64,000 nt of DNA from Neurospora tetrasperma FGSC 2508. Taxonomy: Eukaryota > Ascomycota > Sordariomycetes > Sordariales > Sordariaceae. The notes beneath the pieces are model-generated. The model had not been told where the DNA came from. It saw nothing but the letters and a program-made list of their open reading frames with translations, and did no database searches. Where the stretch lies: NCBI RefSeq assembly GCF_000213175.1, contig NW_009799179.1:8202705-8266704 (forward strand), written 5' to 3'. The position numbers and the translations under genes were made by a program. Positions within the stretch are counted from its first letter, which is position 1. Each line of letters begins with the position of its first letter. Positions 13,461-26,265 of the stretch are shown piece after piece.

Positions 13461-16400
13461 AAACTCCCTACCCAAAAACCCCTAAATATCCTCTAACAAT
13501 ATCTCAACGCCACCAAAACGACCTTTACTAGAACTAACCTCGAACCGACTAATATAGCGGAATATAAAATTAAATAATAAGTAAGAATTTAGTAAAAAAT
13601 AAAGAATTTAATTTAATTTATTTCGTACACCCTAATTAAATACCTCCCAATATACCCTTTTATAAAATAACTATCAATAGTACTAAAAGATAGTACGTTT
13701 TACAGCAGTCTTACATCTCCTATTCCCTTAGAAACGGCCTATAACCACACTAGAAACCTACAACGGATAAGATTGGAAAAATAAGAAGGATCTAAAAGAC
13801 GTTAACAATATTTATTTAAATATTTATATAAAAAATAAGTTACAAATAGGGAATTAAATATACAAACTCTCCAAACTTATATTAGTAGTAGTTATAAACA
13901 TCCTACGTAAACCGCTATACTATAGACGTCCCTATAATACCCCCAATAGAGCTAATAGTAATAAAAATCGTTAAAATCTTCTATACACGTTAATTAAATA
14001 GGTTTCTAGCGTATAAATAAATTATTAAGGGTAATAATAGTTCTTTCGGTAATAATAGTCTTATTCCCTATATTATATAATTATAGTACCTTATTGGTAT
14101 AGGGTCCTTCTCTAGGTTTTTAGAGGGGAAAACTGTATAGTATTAAGCGCCGCTAGATAAAAACCCCTAGCTTTATTTCGGCCGTAGATCTCTATACCGC
14201 TCCTACTTTATTTATAATTATAATAGTTCTTACCTACTACTATAATAAACTAATTTCATTTCTCCCTTTACTATATTATTCTAATATTAGAATAATAAGG
14301 ATAATAAAAATAGGACCTAAAGTGCCGCCTCTCTTCGTCGCTTCTCCGTTTTAATCCCTACTACTCCTTCCTCCACCTTCCTCCTACTTCTCTATTTTAT
14401 TTTTCTATTTATTTTCCTACTTTTCTATTTTCTTACTTTATTTATAGTTACTTCCGCCTTATCCCTTTACTTCTTACCCCTTAATTCTACTTTTATTTAT
14501 AATAGTATAAGGACCCTTTCTTTTATTTATATAATCCTCCTTATAGCGCCCCTTCCTAATTTTCCTCTTCTTTCTTCCTTATTATATTACTATTTAAAAT
14601 AGTTTCCTCCGGTCGTTACCGCCCTAACCCGATCGATCTAACCTCCGACTTAGAGGTTTTTTCCTCCGATCTATCCTTAGGCCCTACGTCCTCTTTAAAT
14701 TTTACGGCCCTAATTTATTTAGAGCCTATAGTATTTTTTTATTCTTTTTATAATAATCCGGACTTTATAGCCCTTTAGAATTAGTATAATTACCTTTTCT
14801 ATTATTTTTAATCTATATACTAATCCGTTTAGTATTATTTATAAAATCCCTTACCTTTACTATACTTTAAATTTTACTATATTTTTAAAAATCGGTTAAA
14901 GGCCTGCTTCTTCTAATAATTTTTATAAGATAATCGCTAGTAAGACTTATTTTATTTCGGTTATTAGTAGGTTTTTTATTCTTCCTTTTTTTTATTCTTT
15001 AATATTAATTAACTTCTATTCTTAATTACCTACTCTTAAAATACAATTTATATTTTTACTACTAATAAATATATATTAAACGTTCCTACTAGCTTTTATA
15101 ACGCTTATAACGCTATTTAATTAGTAATTATTACTATAATATTAAATAGCCCGGCCGGATATAATTAGAAATTAGACTCTTTTATTTATATTATTAATTA
15201 TTTTATTAAATTTATATACGAACGTTTAATATAGAATGGTCTATTTAATTACTTTAATAATCTTTTTTATACCCTATATTATAACGCTATTAATTTTTAA
15301 TAGAAGGGCTACTATAAATTAATTATAAAGGACGTTCGCTATAGCCGTACCCTCTCCCTTCTTAATAATAGCGCTATAAACCTAATTTAAATTATTTTTA
15401 TTTTTAATAATAGTATAATTATTTATATATATATTATATTCGGTAATAGTAGTACTACTATTTTTATTCGTATAGTCTCCGGTTTTAATAGTAGTAATAT
15501 TACCCCTAATCGTCCTATAACCTTCAATACCCCCGGTCGCCCTATTATAAATAAAAATTAAATTTAATAGCGTTATAAAATTATTCTAAATTAAATTTAT
15601 ATAATAATACTATTTAAAAAGTTTTTTAAATATAATTAAACGTTTATTAAATAGTACTTCCGTTTTTACTATAATTATAATTTAAATAATATTTATAATT
15701 AATATAATTGTTTCCTCCTTATCCTTTATTCTATTATTCTAATATTATAAATAATTCGTTCCCTCCTTAGGAGTACTTTACAATTTCTTTATACTACTTC
15801 TCCTTTAATTTAATTACTAAATAGTATTCTTTTAATTTATTTAATGTTAATACTTATAATAGGATTTTTTCGGCTTTAATTCTATTATTTAGGTATTTCT
15901 AAAACTCTTCCCTTATTAACGGCTAATTATTAAAGTCCGATTAAAAGAGAATTTCTATATTAAAGTAATTTAAAATAATATAGGCGAAGGTCTCTTTCTT
16001 AAATTTATAGGTATAAATAAGTATTTAAATATTTAGTACTTTCCTTCGAAAGAGGAAGGTACGGAGTTTAATAACTTCCATCCTAATTTAAATTAGGAGG
16101 GAGCTTTTTATTTTAATTAATAGGTATAGTTCGTCCTTATTTTCCTCTGGCGTTTAATATCTTCTTTTTTCCTTCCTTATACTAATTATATATTATTAAA
16201 TAATTCTGCTATTAAACTTAGGGTTAAGGTCGGTAATAGTAAATTTGTACTATTAATTTAATTTAGTTATTATTACTACTAAATAGTAATTATAGTATAA
16301 TACCTATTTTTAATTTATTATATTTTCTAACTATTTCTTTCGGTTAGTAATTATTAATTCTAGGATTTATAATAATAGTAGTAGGGTCCTTAATTCCGAA

Positions 16401-17029
16401 GGGGGATTAATTACAATTATTAGTAATTTCTCTATTAGTACTTATACTTTAACCTACCGAATTTTAATTATACTACTCTCTAATTTATTAATAAATAATT
16501 AACTTTTAATCCTTTATATTTAAATATAATTAGTAATATAAATTATAGTTCCCTGAACGAACTTTACTTAGTCTATTTAAATAAACCTCTCTTTAAAAAT
16601 TCGGACCCTTTTATTAAAGTAGAAATTAAGTAGCGGATAAAAAGTTTCCATTTTTAAATTCTATACCGGTGTAATTTTATACGCCCTAATAATAATTTTT
16701 AAATATTTCATTAAGTATTTCGCGAATCTAATTATAATCCTTTATAATTTCCTATAGACCTTAATTAATTAATAGAATATTAAATCTTTATATATAATAG
16801 TACTATAAATATATTTAGTATATATTTCCCTTATCTAAATAAAGAAATAACCTTATATTCTTATAATTAATTTTATAAATATATTAATTAAATTTTTATT
16901 TTCTATTTTACTACTTTTATATAAGCTTAGTAATTGAATTTACAATTTAGCTAAACCCTTATAAATTTTGTAAATTCTATCGATTGAAGTACTACGTCCT
17001 TAAATTAGAAAATTTCTATTCTTAGTACC
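13461..17029. other. Unresolved RIP-mutated 3' region of Gypsy-2
   Basis: This AT-rich stretch of about 3.6 kb has no recognised domain. The part near 14200-15800 is pyrimidine-rich on the plus strand, unlike the A-rich pol region before it, which suggests different or antisense coding history. The 3' part of the LINE described at 17030-17883 may extend into it from the right. No open frame or RNA gene is supported. Confidence 0.5.
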
Positions 17030-17883
17030 TTCGTTTATATAAAATATATTAATTTTATTTTATTTACTTTAAATTCTATACTTTTCGCCCCTACTTATTC
17101 TAAATATATTTCCTATACTATTTATAAGATTTAATAATTCTCTTTAATAGTACGTACTATTATAATAATATTAGTATTATTTATAAAGCTAATAGTAATT
17201 ATATTTGGGATTATTATTAATTTCTAATATAATAGGGTAATAAAGAGAATAAATAGGATAAAAGAGAGGGAGGAACTTTAAAATATACTTATAGTAATAG
17301 TATAAGAGCGGGATATTTTATTATCGAAGAAGAGGGAACCTCTTCGGCTGGCGACGAAGCTTACTACTTACCTAATAATCTATATTAGGAGTTGTATTTC
17401 CTATAAGGTATATAGAATCTACCTATAATTAATTCTATTGAACGCTCCTTGTAAATCGAAGAGTATAAGGGACGTTATAGCCCCGAGTTTCTAAGCTATA
17501 TACACTGTATTAGTAACTACCCGGATTATAAACTCTAGTAAACAGCCTGTCCGGTTGCCTATCTAGCCCTCCGGCAGGAGGTTAAACTCTTCAGCTACCT
17601 ACGTAAGCCTCTTAGCTACGAGTGCTTTAAAGATCTTCCCTACGTTACTAAGTAGCGATATAGGCCTCCACGTAGTTCTTTCAGTAGAAAGGTTAAATTA
17701 GTAATATTTTAGCTAATATTCTACCCCTAAGCAGGAATCGGGTTTAAAAAAACGCCAAACAACTTTCTATTTTAATAAAATTTTTATTAGTACTTAATTA
17801 AACGCAGCTATAAAAAGGCCAGGAAGGTCCACTTTATCGATAATACTAGAATTTTCAAGCGGGAGCTTCGTCTTAGGGGAAGG
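17030..17883 (-). pseudogene. Fragment of a LINE (Tad1-like) reverse transcriptase, antisense in Gypsy-2
   Basis: The minus strand reads W-R-P-I-S-L-L-S-N-V-G-K-I-F, then E-E-F-N-L-L-P-E-G, then D-L-Q-G-A-F-N-R-I (about 17680-17420). These are successive blocks of a non-LTR retrotransposon RT. Farther on (about 17195-17165) comes F-I-N-N-T-N, matching the F-V-D-D active-site box with Asp changed to Asn, and then K-x-K-L-I-Y-F near 17040. It is less RIP-mutated than its surroundings at 17330-17760. It abuts the Gypsy-2 right LTR at 17884 with only a purine-rich AGGGGAAGG between. Assignment to the LINE class is firm; the Tad1-like label is an inference from block sequence. Confidence 0.75.
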
Positions 17884-18127
17884 TAGTATTACAAGCATTA
17901 TTACTATATTCTTATATATTAATAGGTACTATACTATAATAGTACAGCCAACTTACAACTATCTAAATATAGTATAGTAATTACATACCTACGTAGCTCG
18001 GTCTAGCTATAGTCCGTATATTAAATCTACAGCGTACCCTATATAGTTCTCGTACGCGCACAAGATTCTCTTCCTATTCCTCGCACAACAATCAAAGTCT
18101 TAGCTTAGTACTTGCTCGCGCCCCGTA
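17884..18127 (+). repeat. Gypsy-2 right LTR
   Basis: The 244-bp partner of 6216-6459 starts TAGTATTACAAGC and ends CGCCCCGTA, followed by ATAAT at 18128-18132. A purine tract AGGGGAAGG lies just upstream at 17875-17883. Confidence 0.88.
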
Positions 18128-18132
18128 ATAAT

Positions 18133-18405
18133 TATAGTCGTTAATCTAAATACTAATTTATTACTTCGGCCTATCCTATTATTTAAGAGTATTCTAAACT
18201 ATTAAACTTCTATATAATACCTAATAGTCTAATTAATTCCTATATAAAATCTAATATAAATTAGGAGCCCCTATCGTTAATAACTTTATTTGGATAGTTA
18301 AAGATTTAGTATAGGTTTTAATAGTATATTTTTACTACCTATTTAGTAGTAATAATATTTCCATAAGGGAAATACTATAATATTTTTGAGAATTGGTCTA
18401 CTATT
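18133..18405 (-). pseudogene. Gypsy-1 integrase core segment between two insertions
   Basis: The minus strand reads V-D-Q-F-S-K, then P-N-K-V-I-N-D-R-G-S-Q-F, then Y-L-D-x-R-L: the D...D part of a retroviral-type integrase core. Its upstream part is at 26271 onward and its downstream part at 6210 and below, separated by Gypsy-3 and Gypsy-2. The D-R-G-S-Q-F motif is intact here, though flanking codons are stops. Confidence 0.85.
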
Positions 18406-18410
18406 ACTAA

Positions 18411-18602
18411 TATTATAGTACTATATAATATAACTTGGTACCCTCAGCGTCCCGGCACCGAAGTCCAGCCGTCCCTTAGTTATACCTCTACTTAGCTTAT
18501 ATATATAGTCCGAGAATAGAATTTTCGCTACTCTCTTCTAATCTTCTCCTCTTCGTACAATATTACATCTTCTCTAAATCCCTTCTAGTCAGTATTATAA
18601 TA
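18411..18602 (+). repeat. Gypsy-3 left LTR
   Basis: This 192-bp LTR starts TATTATAGTACT and ends GTATTATAATA. The right copy keeps the ancestral end CATCGTAACA. Conserved blocks include CGCTACTCTCTTC and TCCTCTTCGTAC. Confidence 0.9.
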
Positions 18603-18979
18603 GTATATTATACTTTTTCTATTAATTAACGGCCCGATAATTAAAATTGTTTCATTTCGATTTAATTTTAGAATTAGTACCGACTTCGCTTAATTCCAGT
18701 CTAATTACGCTATATATACAATCTAATCCTACCTTACTATAACTATTCCTCAAAAAAACCTTTAAATTTACTACTTTAATACTACTATTATATTTTACTA
18801 CTGTTATACTACTTATAAGATACTTCTAATTATATAATTAATTTAACTCTAATACTTTTAGTACTTCTCTTTATACTTTGTACTATTATTATTCCTATAT
18901 TGTAACTCCTAAATTAAATTATAAATAATTCTATAAGTTTATTAAATATAATTATATTTAATTCTAGTATAATACCCGC

Positions 18980-20150
18980 TTATAAAGCGATAGTCCGTAC
19001 CCTCTTCTATTTTAATATTCTCCCTTTTATTTATAAAGTAATTAAAAACCTCTTTAAAGACTTCTCTAACTTCGTTTTTACTTTAGAGGTAAATTCTAAC
19101 GTCCTTACCTAATTCTAATTCTACCTTACAATTATCAAAGAATATTTTAGTAGGGCCTATAACGAATTCTATATTATTTAATAGGAGGCTTTAGAGGCCT
19201 AGCAGGTAGCTAACTAAGTTTAATATACTACGACCCAAAATTTTATAATTACCTCCTAAATATAGTAGGACTTTACTAAAATTATAGCGGAGGCTACCGC
19301 TATAATTATCTAAACCTAATAAATATAATAGCAATTCGCCGAAATTAAAAACCGGGCCTAATAATAGAATAGCGATACTATAGCAGTAGTATACTAATTT
19401 TAATAAATTATATATACTTCCATTACCGTCGGTCCGTATAGTACTAAACTTTTAATATTTAATAATATTAAAATATCTCTATTTAAACGCTAGGAAAAGT
19501 ATATTAATTAGTAGTCCTAATTAATTGTTAAATTTATATTCAACTTTACTACCTACCTAACCCTAGCTAACTATATCTTCTATATCTCCTAACGCCTTTC
19601 CAATAATATTTATATTTATATTTAAATTAAAGTCGATATTATTATATTTAATTTCTATAATAATTTAGCCTAGCCGACTAGGTTTTCCAACTTTTAGAAT
19701 ATTCTTATTTACTTCAACCCCTACTATATTACTTTAAATATTTATATTAAAGTAGTATAGAAAATAGACTATTTTAAATAGGGTAATATATTATTTATTA
19801 ACTTTATTACTACTTTTATTAAATTAGTCAACTAATACGAATTCAATAGCCAGCGCTATATTAATATATTTAAATTCAAAATTAATAACCCCCTTTAAAA
19901 CGTTTTAATTAATATTATAATACGTTTAATAATTAATAATTTTATTATATAGGTTAAACTCTTTTAAGTTTTAGTTAATAATATTAATAATTATTAATAT
20001 TAAAGTAGTAGTTTTTTAGTATTATTGTAGCCCTTCCCCCCTACTATAGATATTAGCGATTCTATAGTCCTTAATAAAGTAGATACTCTTTAGAAAGGCC
20101 CTATCTTCTAAATTGGAAAGGATTAATATTAGAAATTTAATTTATATATA
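18980..20150 (+). pseudogene. Gypsy-3 gag-like relic
   Basis: The plus strand has coding-like periodic sequence with many stops in the position expected for gag, between the 5' LTR and pol. No zinc knuckle could be identified with confidence. The assignment is by position only. Confidence 0.4.
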
Positions 20151-21329
20151 TATTATAATACCCCTAACTACTATATAATAGCGTATATAGCGAAAGCTAA
20201 ATTAAAACCCGTTAGTTTTACTATTATTTCTACCCCCCTTTAGAAAGTAAGAAAAATTTAACTTTTAATATAAATCGCTATTAGAAGTATAATTTAAAGG
20301 ATTCGGAGGATTTATATTTATATTTTATAGGACTTAATACTAATTTCTCTTTTTTGAATTCGTTTTATTTTAGTACCGGTTCCTTAGTCCTTTATGCTAC
20401 TATAATCAATTCTAACTATTCTTTAATAGGTTTTAGTAATTCCTCTTTTGTATATTAATATAATATTCCTATAATATTATTCTTCTAGCTTTATACCCTC
20501 TGGTTAACCGATAGCCGAAAGGGAGGCGAGATTTTATACGTTTGTATTTTATCTTACTCTATTAATTTATTTATAGATTGTTTCGCCCTATTTATTTGGC
20601 TATTTAGCGGCCTAAATATAATTTTTAACCTCCTTTAACTAAGGAAATATAACCTAGTAATTAATTAGTTTAATAAGTTTATAGAATTGTTAGGTTTTAC
20701 TATTATTAAAACGCTAGCCCTATCTAATTTTATTTAATATATTCCTTTAAATTCTAAGTTTATTAAGGCCGACCCTTTAATAATTATATAATCCGTAAAG
20801 TCTATTCCTTAGGATAGGTTCCGGCCTACTATAAAATTAAAATTATTTTACCCTTATTCCCTAATTATAAATAAACTATTACTTACTATTAATATATATT
20901 TAAACGGTTATACTTAGCTTTAAAATACTTTTATCCGTATTCTATCCGCTATTAATTTTATTCGTTTATATAAAGAGTTTAGTATAAAAGTGTATTAATA
21001 TATACTAAATTAATTCTATTACTTTATTAAAATATAAATAGAAGAACTCTTTAATTTTAAATTTAATAACCTAATTGACCCTAATCAATTCCTCTACCGC
21101 CTTAATAATATTATATTCCGAATAATCCTCTAAAGTTAATTAATTATATAATTTCTTCCTAGCCGATTATTAATTATAGGGATTGGGTAATAGAAAAACC
21201 GTAATTCTAAATTATTTTAATAAAGGATATTTAGAAATATATTAATAGTAAATTATTACCGACCTAGTAGGAGATTTTTACGGCCCTTCCCGAATATTTC
21301 TAAGGGAAATAGAAGGCCTTCGACTTTAA

Positions 21330-23720
21330 TATTATTAAAATAATACTATTATACCGCCCCTTCGATTATAAAATCGATTTAATCCTAGGATAAACTCTCC
21401 CCTACTATTACCCCCGCTTTATATCCTAAAAAGAGTTCTAAATTATTTATAAATATTGAAATAATTACTTCGCTATTAGTTTTATCTATTTAAATTCCTC
21501 CCTAATAGTTGCCCTAGTTCTATTAATTAAGAAATTGGATAGAGGCGTCCGTATTTGCGTTAATTATAGAGGGTTAAATAATACTATTATTAAAAATGAG
21601 TATCCTATCCTCTTTATTAAAAGATTATTAACGCTCTCTAAAAAGTAAAATAGTTTAGTAAATTTAATATTATAGTAGCCTTTAATCGGCTATAGATTAT
21701 TCCTAGGGACGAATAGAAAATAGCCTTTATTATTAAGTTTAGCCTATTCGAATATTTTATTGCAAATTTTAGTATAATAAACGCCCCTACCTTTTTCTAG
21801 TACTATATTAATTATATCCTATTTAACGTTTTTAATAAGTATGTTACTACTTATTTAAATAATGTTCTTATTTATAATAAAACGAAGGTAAAATATAAAC
21901 GCTACTTTAAAAATATTATTTCTCGCTTCTATAAAGTAGGCCTTACTATAGATATTTATAAATATAAATTCTATAAGTACGAAACTAAATATTTAAGTCT
22001 AATTATCTTTTAGGACGGTCTTTATATAGACCTAAAAAAAATAAACGCTATATTTAATTAGGGCGCCCCCAAAACGTTAAAGGACTTTTAATACTTTATT
22101 AATTTTACGAACTTTTACTACCGTTTTATTAAAGGTTTTTCAAAAATGTTTAACTCCTAATTATATTAATATTTAAAAATAAATAGACTTTACCCCTACC
22201 CCCGGCCGCTATAATTATATTCGAATAGTTAAAAGCCGTTTTTTTTTCGGTATTAGTCTTCGTTTATTATAACCCTAATTAGAAGACTATTATTAAAATA
22301 AATATATTAAATTAAACCTCCGGGGGCGTCTTATTTTAAATTGATAAGGAAGGGAAATATTACTCTATTACTTTCTTCTCTTTTAAATACTCTCCGGCTA
22401 AATATAATTACGAGATTTATAATAAAGAATTGTTTATTATCGTTAAAATTTTTAAAGAATAGTATTCTAAATTTTAAAGTATAAAAGAGCCGGTCGAAGT
22501 TGTTATAAATTATAAGAGTTTATAGTATTTTACCTTTACGAAACTCTTTAATTAGTAGTAAATTAGATAGTCCGAATTCTTTAACGATTTTTGTTTTAAA
22601 ATTATTTACTGTTCTAAAGCCTACGCTATAATCCCTAATATATTTTTACGCCTCTCCGGTAGCGCCCCGGCCGATAAATAGAATATAAATAATAACCGGA
22701 TTGTTAATTATATATATATATTCCTATTTAAAGAAAATTGGGTTGAGGAATAGGATTTTAATAATATTATAAATAGGCTAATACTAATAAAATTCCTTAT
22801 TTTTAATATTAAATCTCTTAATAATAATTATATTAATATAGTTTATTTAATTTCCCTAGAATCCCTAGCGGCCCTTATAATACTCTAAAATCTTAATTAT
22901 AATATATTTCCGAAATAGTTATAGAAAATTATCAGCGTAATTATAATTAATTATAGGGTAATTTATAGTAGGATTCTAATTAGAAATAAGACCTTTATTC
23001 ACCCCTACCCTAAGGCTAAATTTTAAATTCTATAGTATATTTATAGTTCCGCTTTAAGTAAGTACCTTAAACGATTTAAAATTTATAATTTTATTCGGCG
23101 GATTTATATATAGCCGAACTTTTCCTATAATATAATTATCTTTATTTAAAGTTATTATTTTTATATACGAACGAAAAATTCCTACTTTATATACCCTAAC
23201 TTCCTTAAATTATTATTAGTCCCCTTTCACAATTAATTCAATATTTCTATCGATTTTATTAACCCCTTCCTAATAATAAAAGTAAATAATTATATTTATA
23301 TATATATAATAACTATCGTCGACCGCCTAATGAAAATATATTATTATATTAGTATTTATAGTTTATTAATTAGGGTAATTACTATAATTTTCCTACGTAA
23401 AGTCTATTATCTCTATAGTATATTGGACTCTATTATTTCTAACCGGAATATTTAATTCGTTGCTGCTTTTTAATAGGAATTCTATTACTTATTAAGTATT
23501 AAATAGAAGTTTTCCTCCTCTATTTACTCTAAAATTGATAACTAAACGGAAATTATTAATATTTATATTAAATAATATTTCTATACTTTCTACTCTTACT
23601 ACTAGGACGATTAATTATAATACTTATTATTAGTAGAATTTGTAATTAATAATTATATTTCCGAAATTATTAGCCTCTCCCTATTTTTTATTAATTATAA
23701 AGAGTACTTAAAGATAGATA
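21330..23720 (+). pseudogene. Gypsy-3 pol relic: RT, RNase H, integrase
   Basis: RT (about 21340-22170) shows G-V-R-I-C-V-N-Y-R-G-L-N at 21545-21580, an A-F-N-R-L block and Y-L-D-N-V-L-I-Y near 21850-21875, in which the second active-site Asp has become Asn. The F-x-N-F-Y-R-R-F-I block follows at about 22100. RNase H is at about 22240-22600. The integrase core (about 23240-23480) has S-I-D-F-I, D-R-L-M-K and D-S-I-I-S-N-R-N-I. The reading is broken by RIP stops but stays in one orientation throughout. Confidence 0.85.
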
Positions 23721-26073
23721 CCGAACTACTATACTATAAGGCCGGCCTTATATTAGCGGTATAATATTAAGAATTATTTAATGTATATAATATTAAAGAA
23801 TAGGTAAATAAAATTACTATTAGAGTCCGGCTATTTATAGAAGAAGTTTAGGAATATTATTAATATTACGCCGATATACGCCGGTCTAATGTATTCTAAT
23901 ATAAAATAGGTAATAAAATTTGGGTTAATATAAGGTATTAGAATTAGGGTAGGCTAGTCGCTAAATTCTTTAATAAATAAGCGGGCCCTTTTATTATTAA
24001 AAAAATATACTTCCAAATTGTTGCTATTACTATAAATACTTTATATAGGGTTTTTCTAATTTTCTATACTTCCCTTATCCGCCCTTACTAAGAGGGCTTC
24101 CTAAATTAGGATGTATTTAATAATACTTTAGATTAGCGAGCCTATAGTACGGTAGCTTCCCTTACTAACCCCGGGGAGGAAAAATAGTATTTCGAATATA
24201 TTTTAGACTTTCGGTAGAATAAGGATAGTAATTTTAAATATAGGATTAAATAGTTGAAATTTTACTATTCCGATTAACGCCCGATAAAAAACTTCTAAAT
24301 GAATATTAATAATATTAAAGACTTTTATTATAAGAATTTAGAAAAGCCCGGCCTTTAATTATAGTAAAACGAAACCAAAGCGTTTAAAGAACTTTAAAAT
24401 ACCCTTACCTACTATAGGAGCCCTAAGCTAATAATTAATATAGCCCTAAAATAATTAACCTAATAGGCTACCTTTACCTAACTTTAATTTAAAGAATCTA
24501 AAGAAAATTATTATAGTTTTTTCTCTTACGGTTACTCTATATAATTTTTATAATTTTTATATTTTTTTATAGGGTATAAAACTATTTTTTTTTAGTATAT
24601 TCAATAGTAAATTACTATAATTATACTATTTTCTTATTAATATTATTAAAGAACCTTAATATAATTACTTTAATTAATTTCTATAATTAAAACCCTGAAA
24701 CCTAAATCCCTATTTCCGTAATACTACTACTTTAAAACTAATATAATAGTACGCCGCAAACGGAATAAGCCTATTATATTTTAAATCTAAGAAGGATAAT
24801 TAAATATAATTTAGTTAATAAATTCCTCTATTTTCTTAGGGGTAGGATCTTTAATAGTAGAAATTAGGCGAAAAACTTCCGCTTTAATATTAGAACGGAA
24901 CTAGAATTTAATTATCGATTATTAGATAAAATTAGGGTCGCCCTTTAGTAAACGAGGTTTTATATCCTTAACCTAAATATAGTGTTCGTTCGCCGGTGTA
25001 TTAAAGGCGGAGTATAGACCGCCGGTAATCGCTAATATATTATAATATAAATTAACGGTAATATAAACTTTAATATACTAATATAATATTAATATTTTAA
25101 CTTTATACTATTAATAATACTCCTCCGGTACCCTCTTATTTATTATTTTTTAATAACCTTTTTAGTACCAATTAATTTATAATTATTACGGATATTCTCT
25201 TTAATAATTGTAAAGTTTTCTAAATAATTTCTTCGTCTCAGTAGTAATAATTATATAAATTACCTCCTTTTAAACGAATTCGTTGTTCTCCTCCTTTTCC
25301 TAGAAAGAATTAATTTAACAGGTTAAAGTAGAAATATTAAAATAATCGCTAATTATAAATATAATAGCTTTATGTTATTAATAAAATACTAAATCAAGGA
25401 TTTTATAGGATAATTTATAGGGTTATAGTTATTTTTTAAAATATAGTAATAGTAATGCTTCTTCCTTAGGGGAAGGAGGTATAGAATTTTAAATAGTATA
25501 GTGCTATTAATCTTAATATTAAGGTTATAATAGTGTAAGTAGGGTATATACTTAAATCCCGGTATAAGAATTATTAAAGCTATTTCTTATATAGTAATAT
25601 AACCTTTAACTACTTTAATATTTTATTATGCGACTTTTTTTTAATATTTTATTTTATTTAAAGTAATAATGTAGGAATAATAAATCTTTAAGAATAAAAT
25701 ATAGGAATTTTAATAGTAATATATTAATAAAAGAGGAAGTAATAAAGTATAATTATTATTAAAGAAAAGAAGGAATAAAAGAGGGGAGGGGAGGAGGAGG
25801 GAGAAAAGAAGAGAAAGGAAGTAGGAAGAATATATAATACGTGGGCCCTGTACTATTAAGGATAAATTAGGATTAATGTACTACTATTCTAAGAATATTC
25901 TACCGCTATAACTATTATTAGGGGTAACGAGCCCCGGTAGGTAATATATAGACCTAGGTATACTTTAGTAACCTAAAACTATAGCGCCGCTATAATAGTA
26001 AAGGAACGTAAGGCTTCCAGTATACTTATCTTATTTATAATTAAAGTTAATTACGTTTTAGAGGCCTGGGTAC

Positions 26074-26265
26074 TATTATAATACTATATAATATAATTTA
26101 GCACCTTTAGCGTCCTAGTACCGAAGTCTAATTGTTCTTTAGTTATACCTCCACTTAATTTATATATATAATCCGAGAGTAGAATTTTCGCTACTCTCTT
26201 CTAATCTTCTCCTCTTCGTACAATATTACGTCTTCTCCAAGTCCCTTCTAGTCGGCATCGTAACA
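26074..26265 (+). repeat. Gypsy-3 right LTR
   Basis: The 192-bp partner of 18411-18602 ends CATCGTAACA followed by ACTAA. Together with the left copy it defines the element exactly. Confidence 0.9.

Larger units (their letters stand above)
6216..18127 (+). mobile_element. Gypsy-2: plus-strand Ty3/Gypsy element inserted in the Gypsy-1 integrase
   Basis: Identical-length 244-bp LTRs (6216-6459 and 17884-18127) are flanked by ATAAT at 6211-6215 and 18128-18132. The interior holds gag, protease, RT, RNase H, integrase and a chromodomain-like tail on the plus strand to about 13450. A long 3' region of about 4.4 kb follows and ends in an antisense LINE RT fragment next to the right LTR. Every frame is interrupted by RIP-type stops. 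It is younger than Gypsy-1, since it interrupts it. Confidence 0.88.
18411..26265 (+). mobile_element. Gypsy-3: plus-strand Ty3/Gypsy element inserted in the Gypsy-1 integrase
   Basis: Equal 192-bp LTRs (18411-18602 and 26074-26265) are flanked by ACTAA at 18406-18410 and 26266-26270. Total length is 7855 bp. It carries gag, RT, RNase H and integrase traces on the plus strand. The polypurine-like GAGGCCTGGG precedes the right LTR. It is heavily RIP-mutated. It interrupts Gypsy-1 between the residues V-L-V-V and V-D-x-F-S-K, so it is younger than Gypsy-1. Confidence 0.9.
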
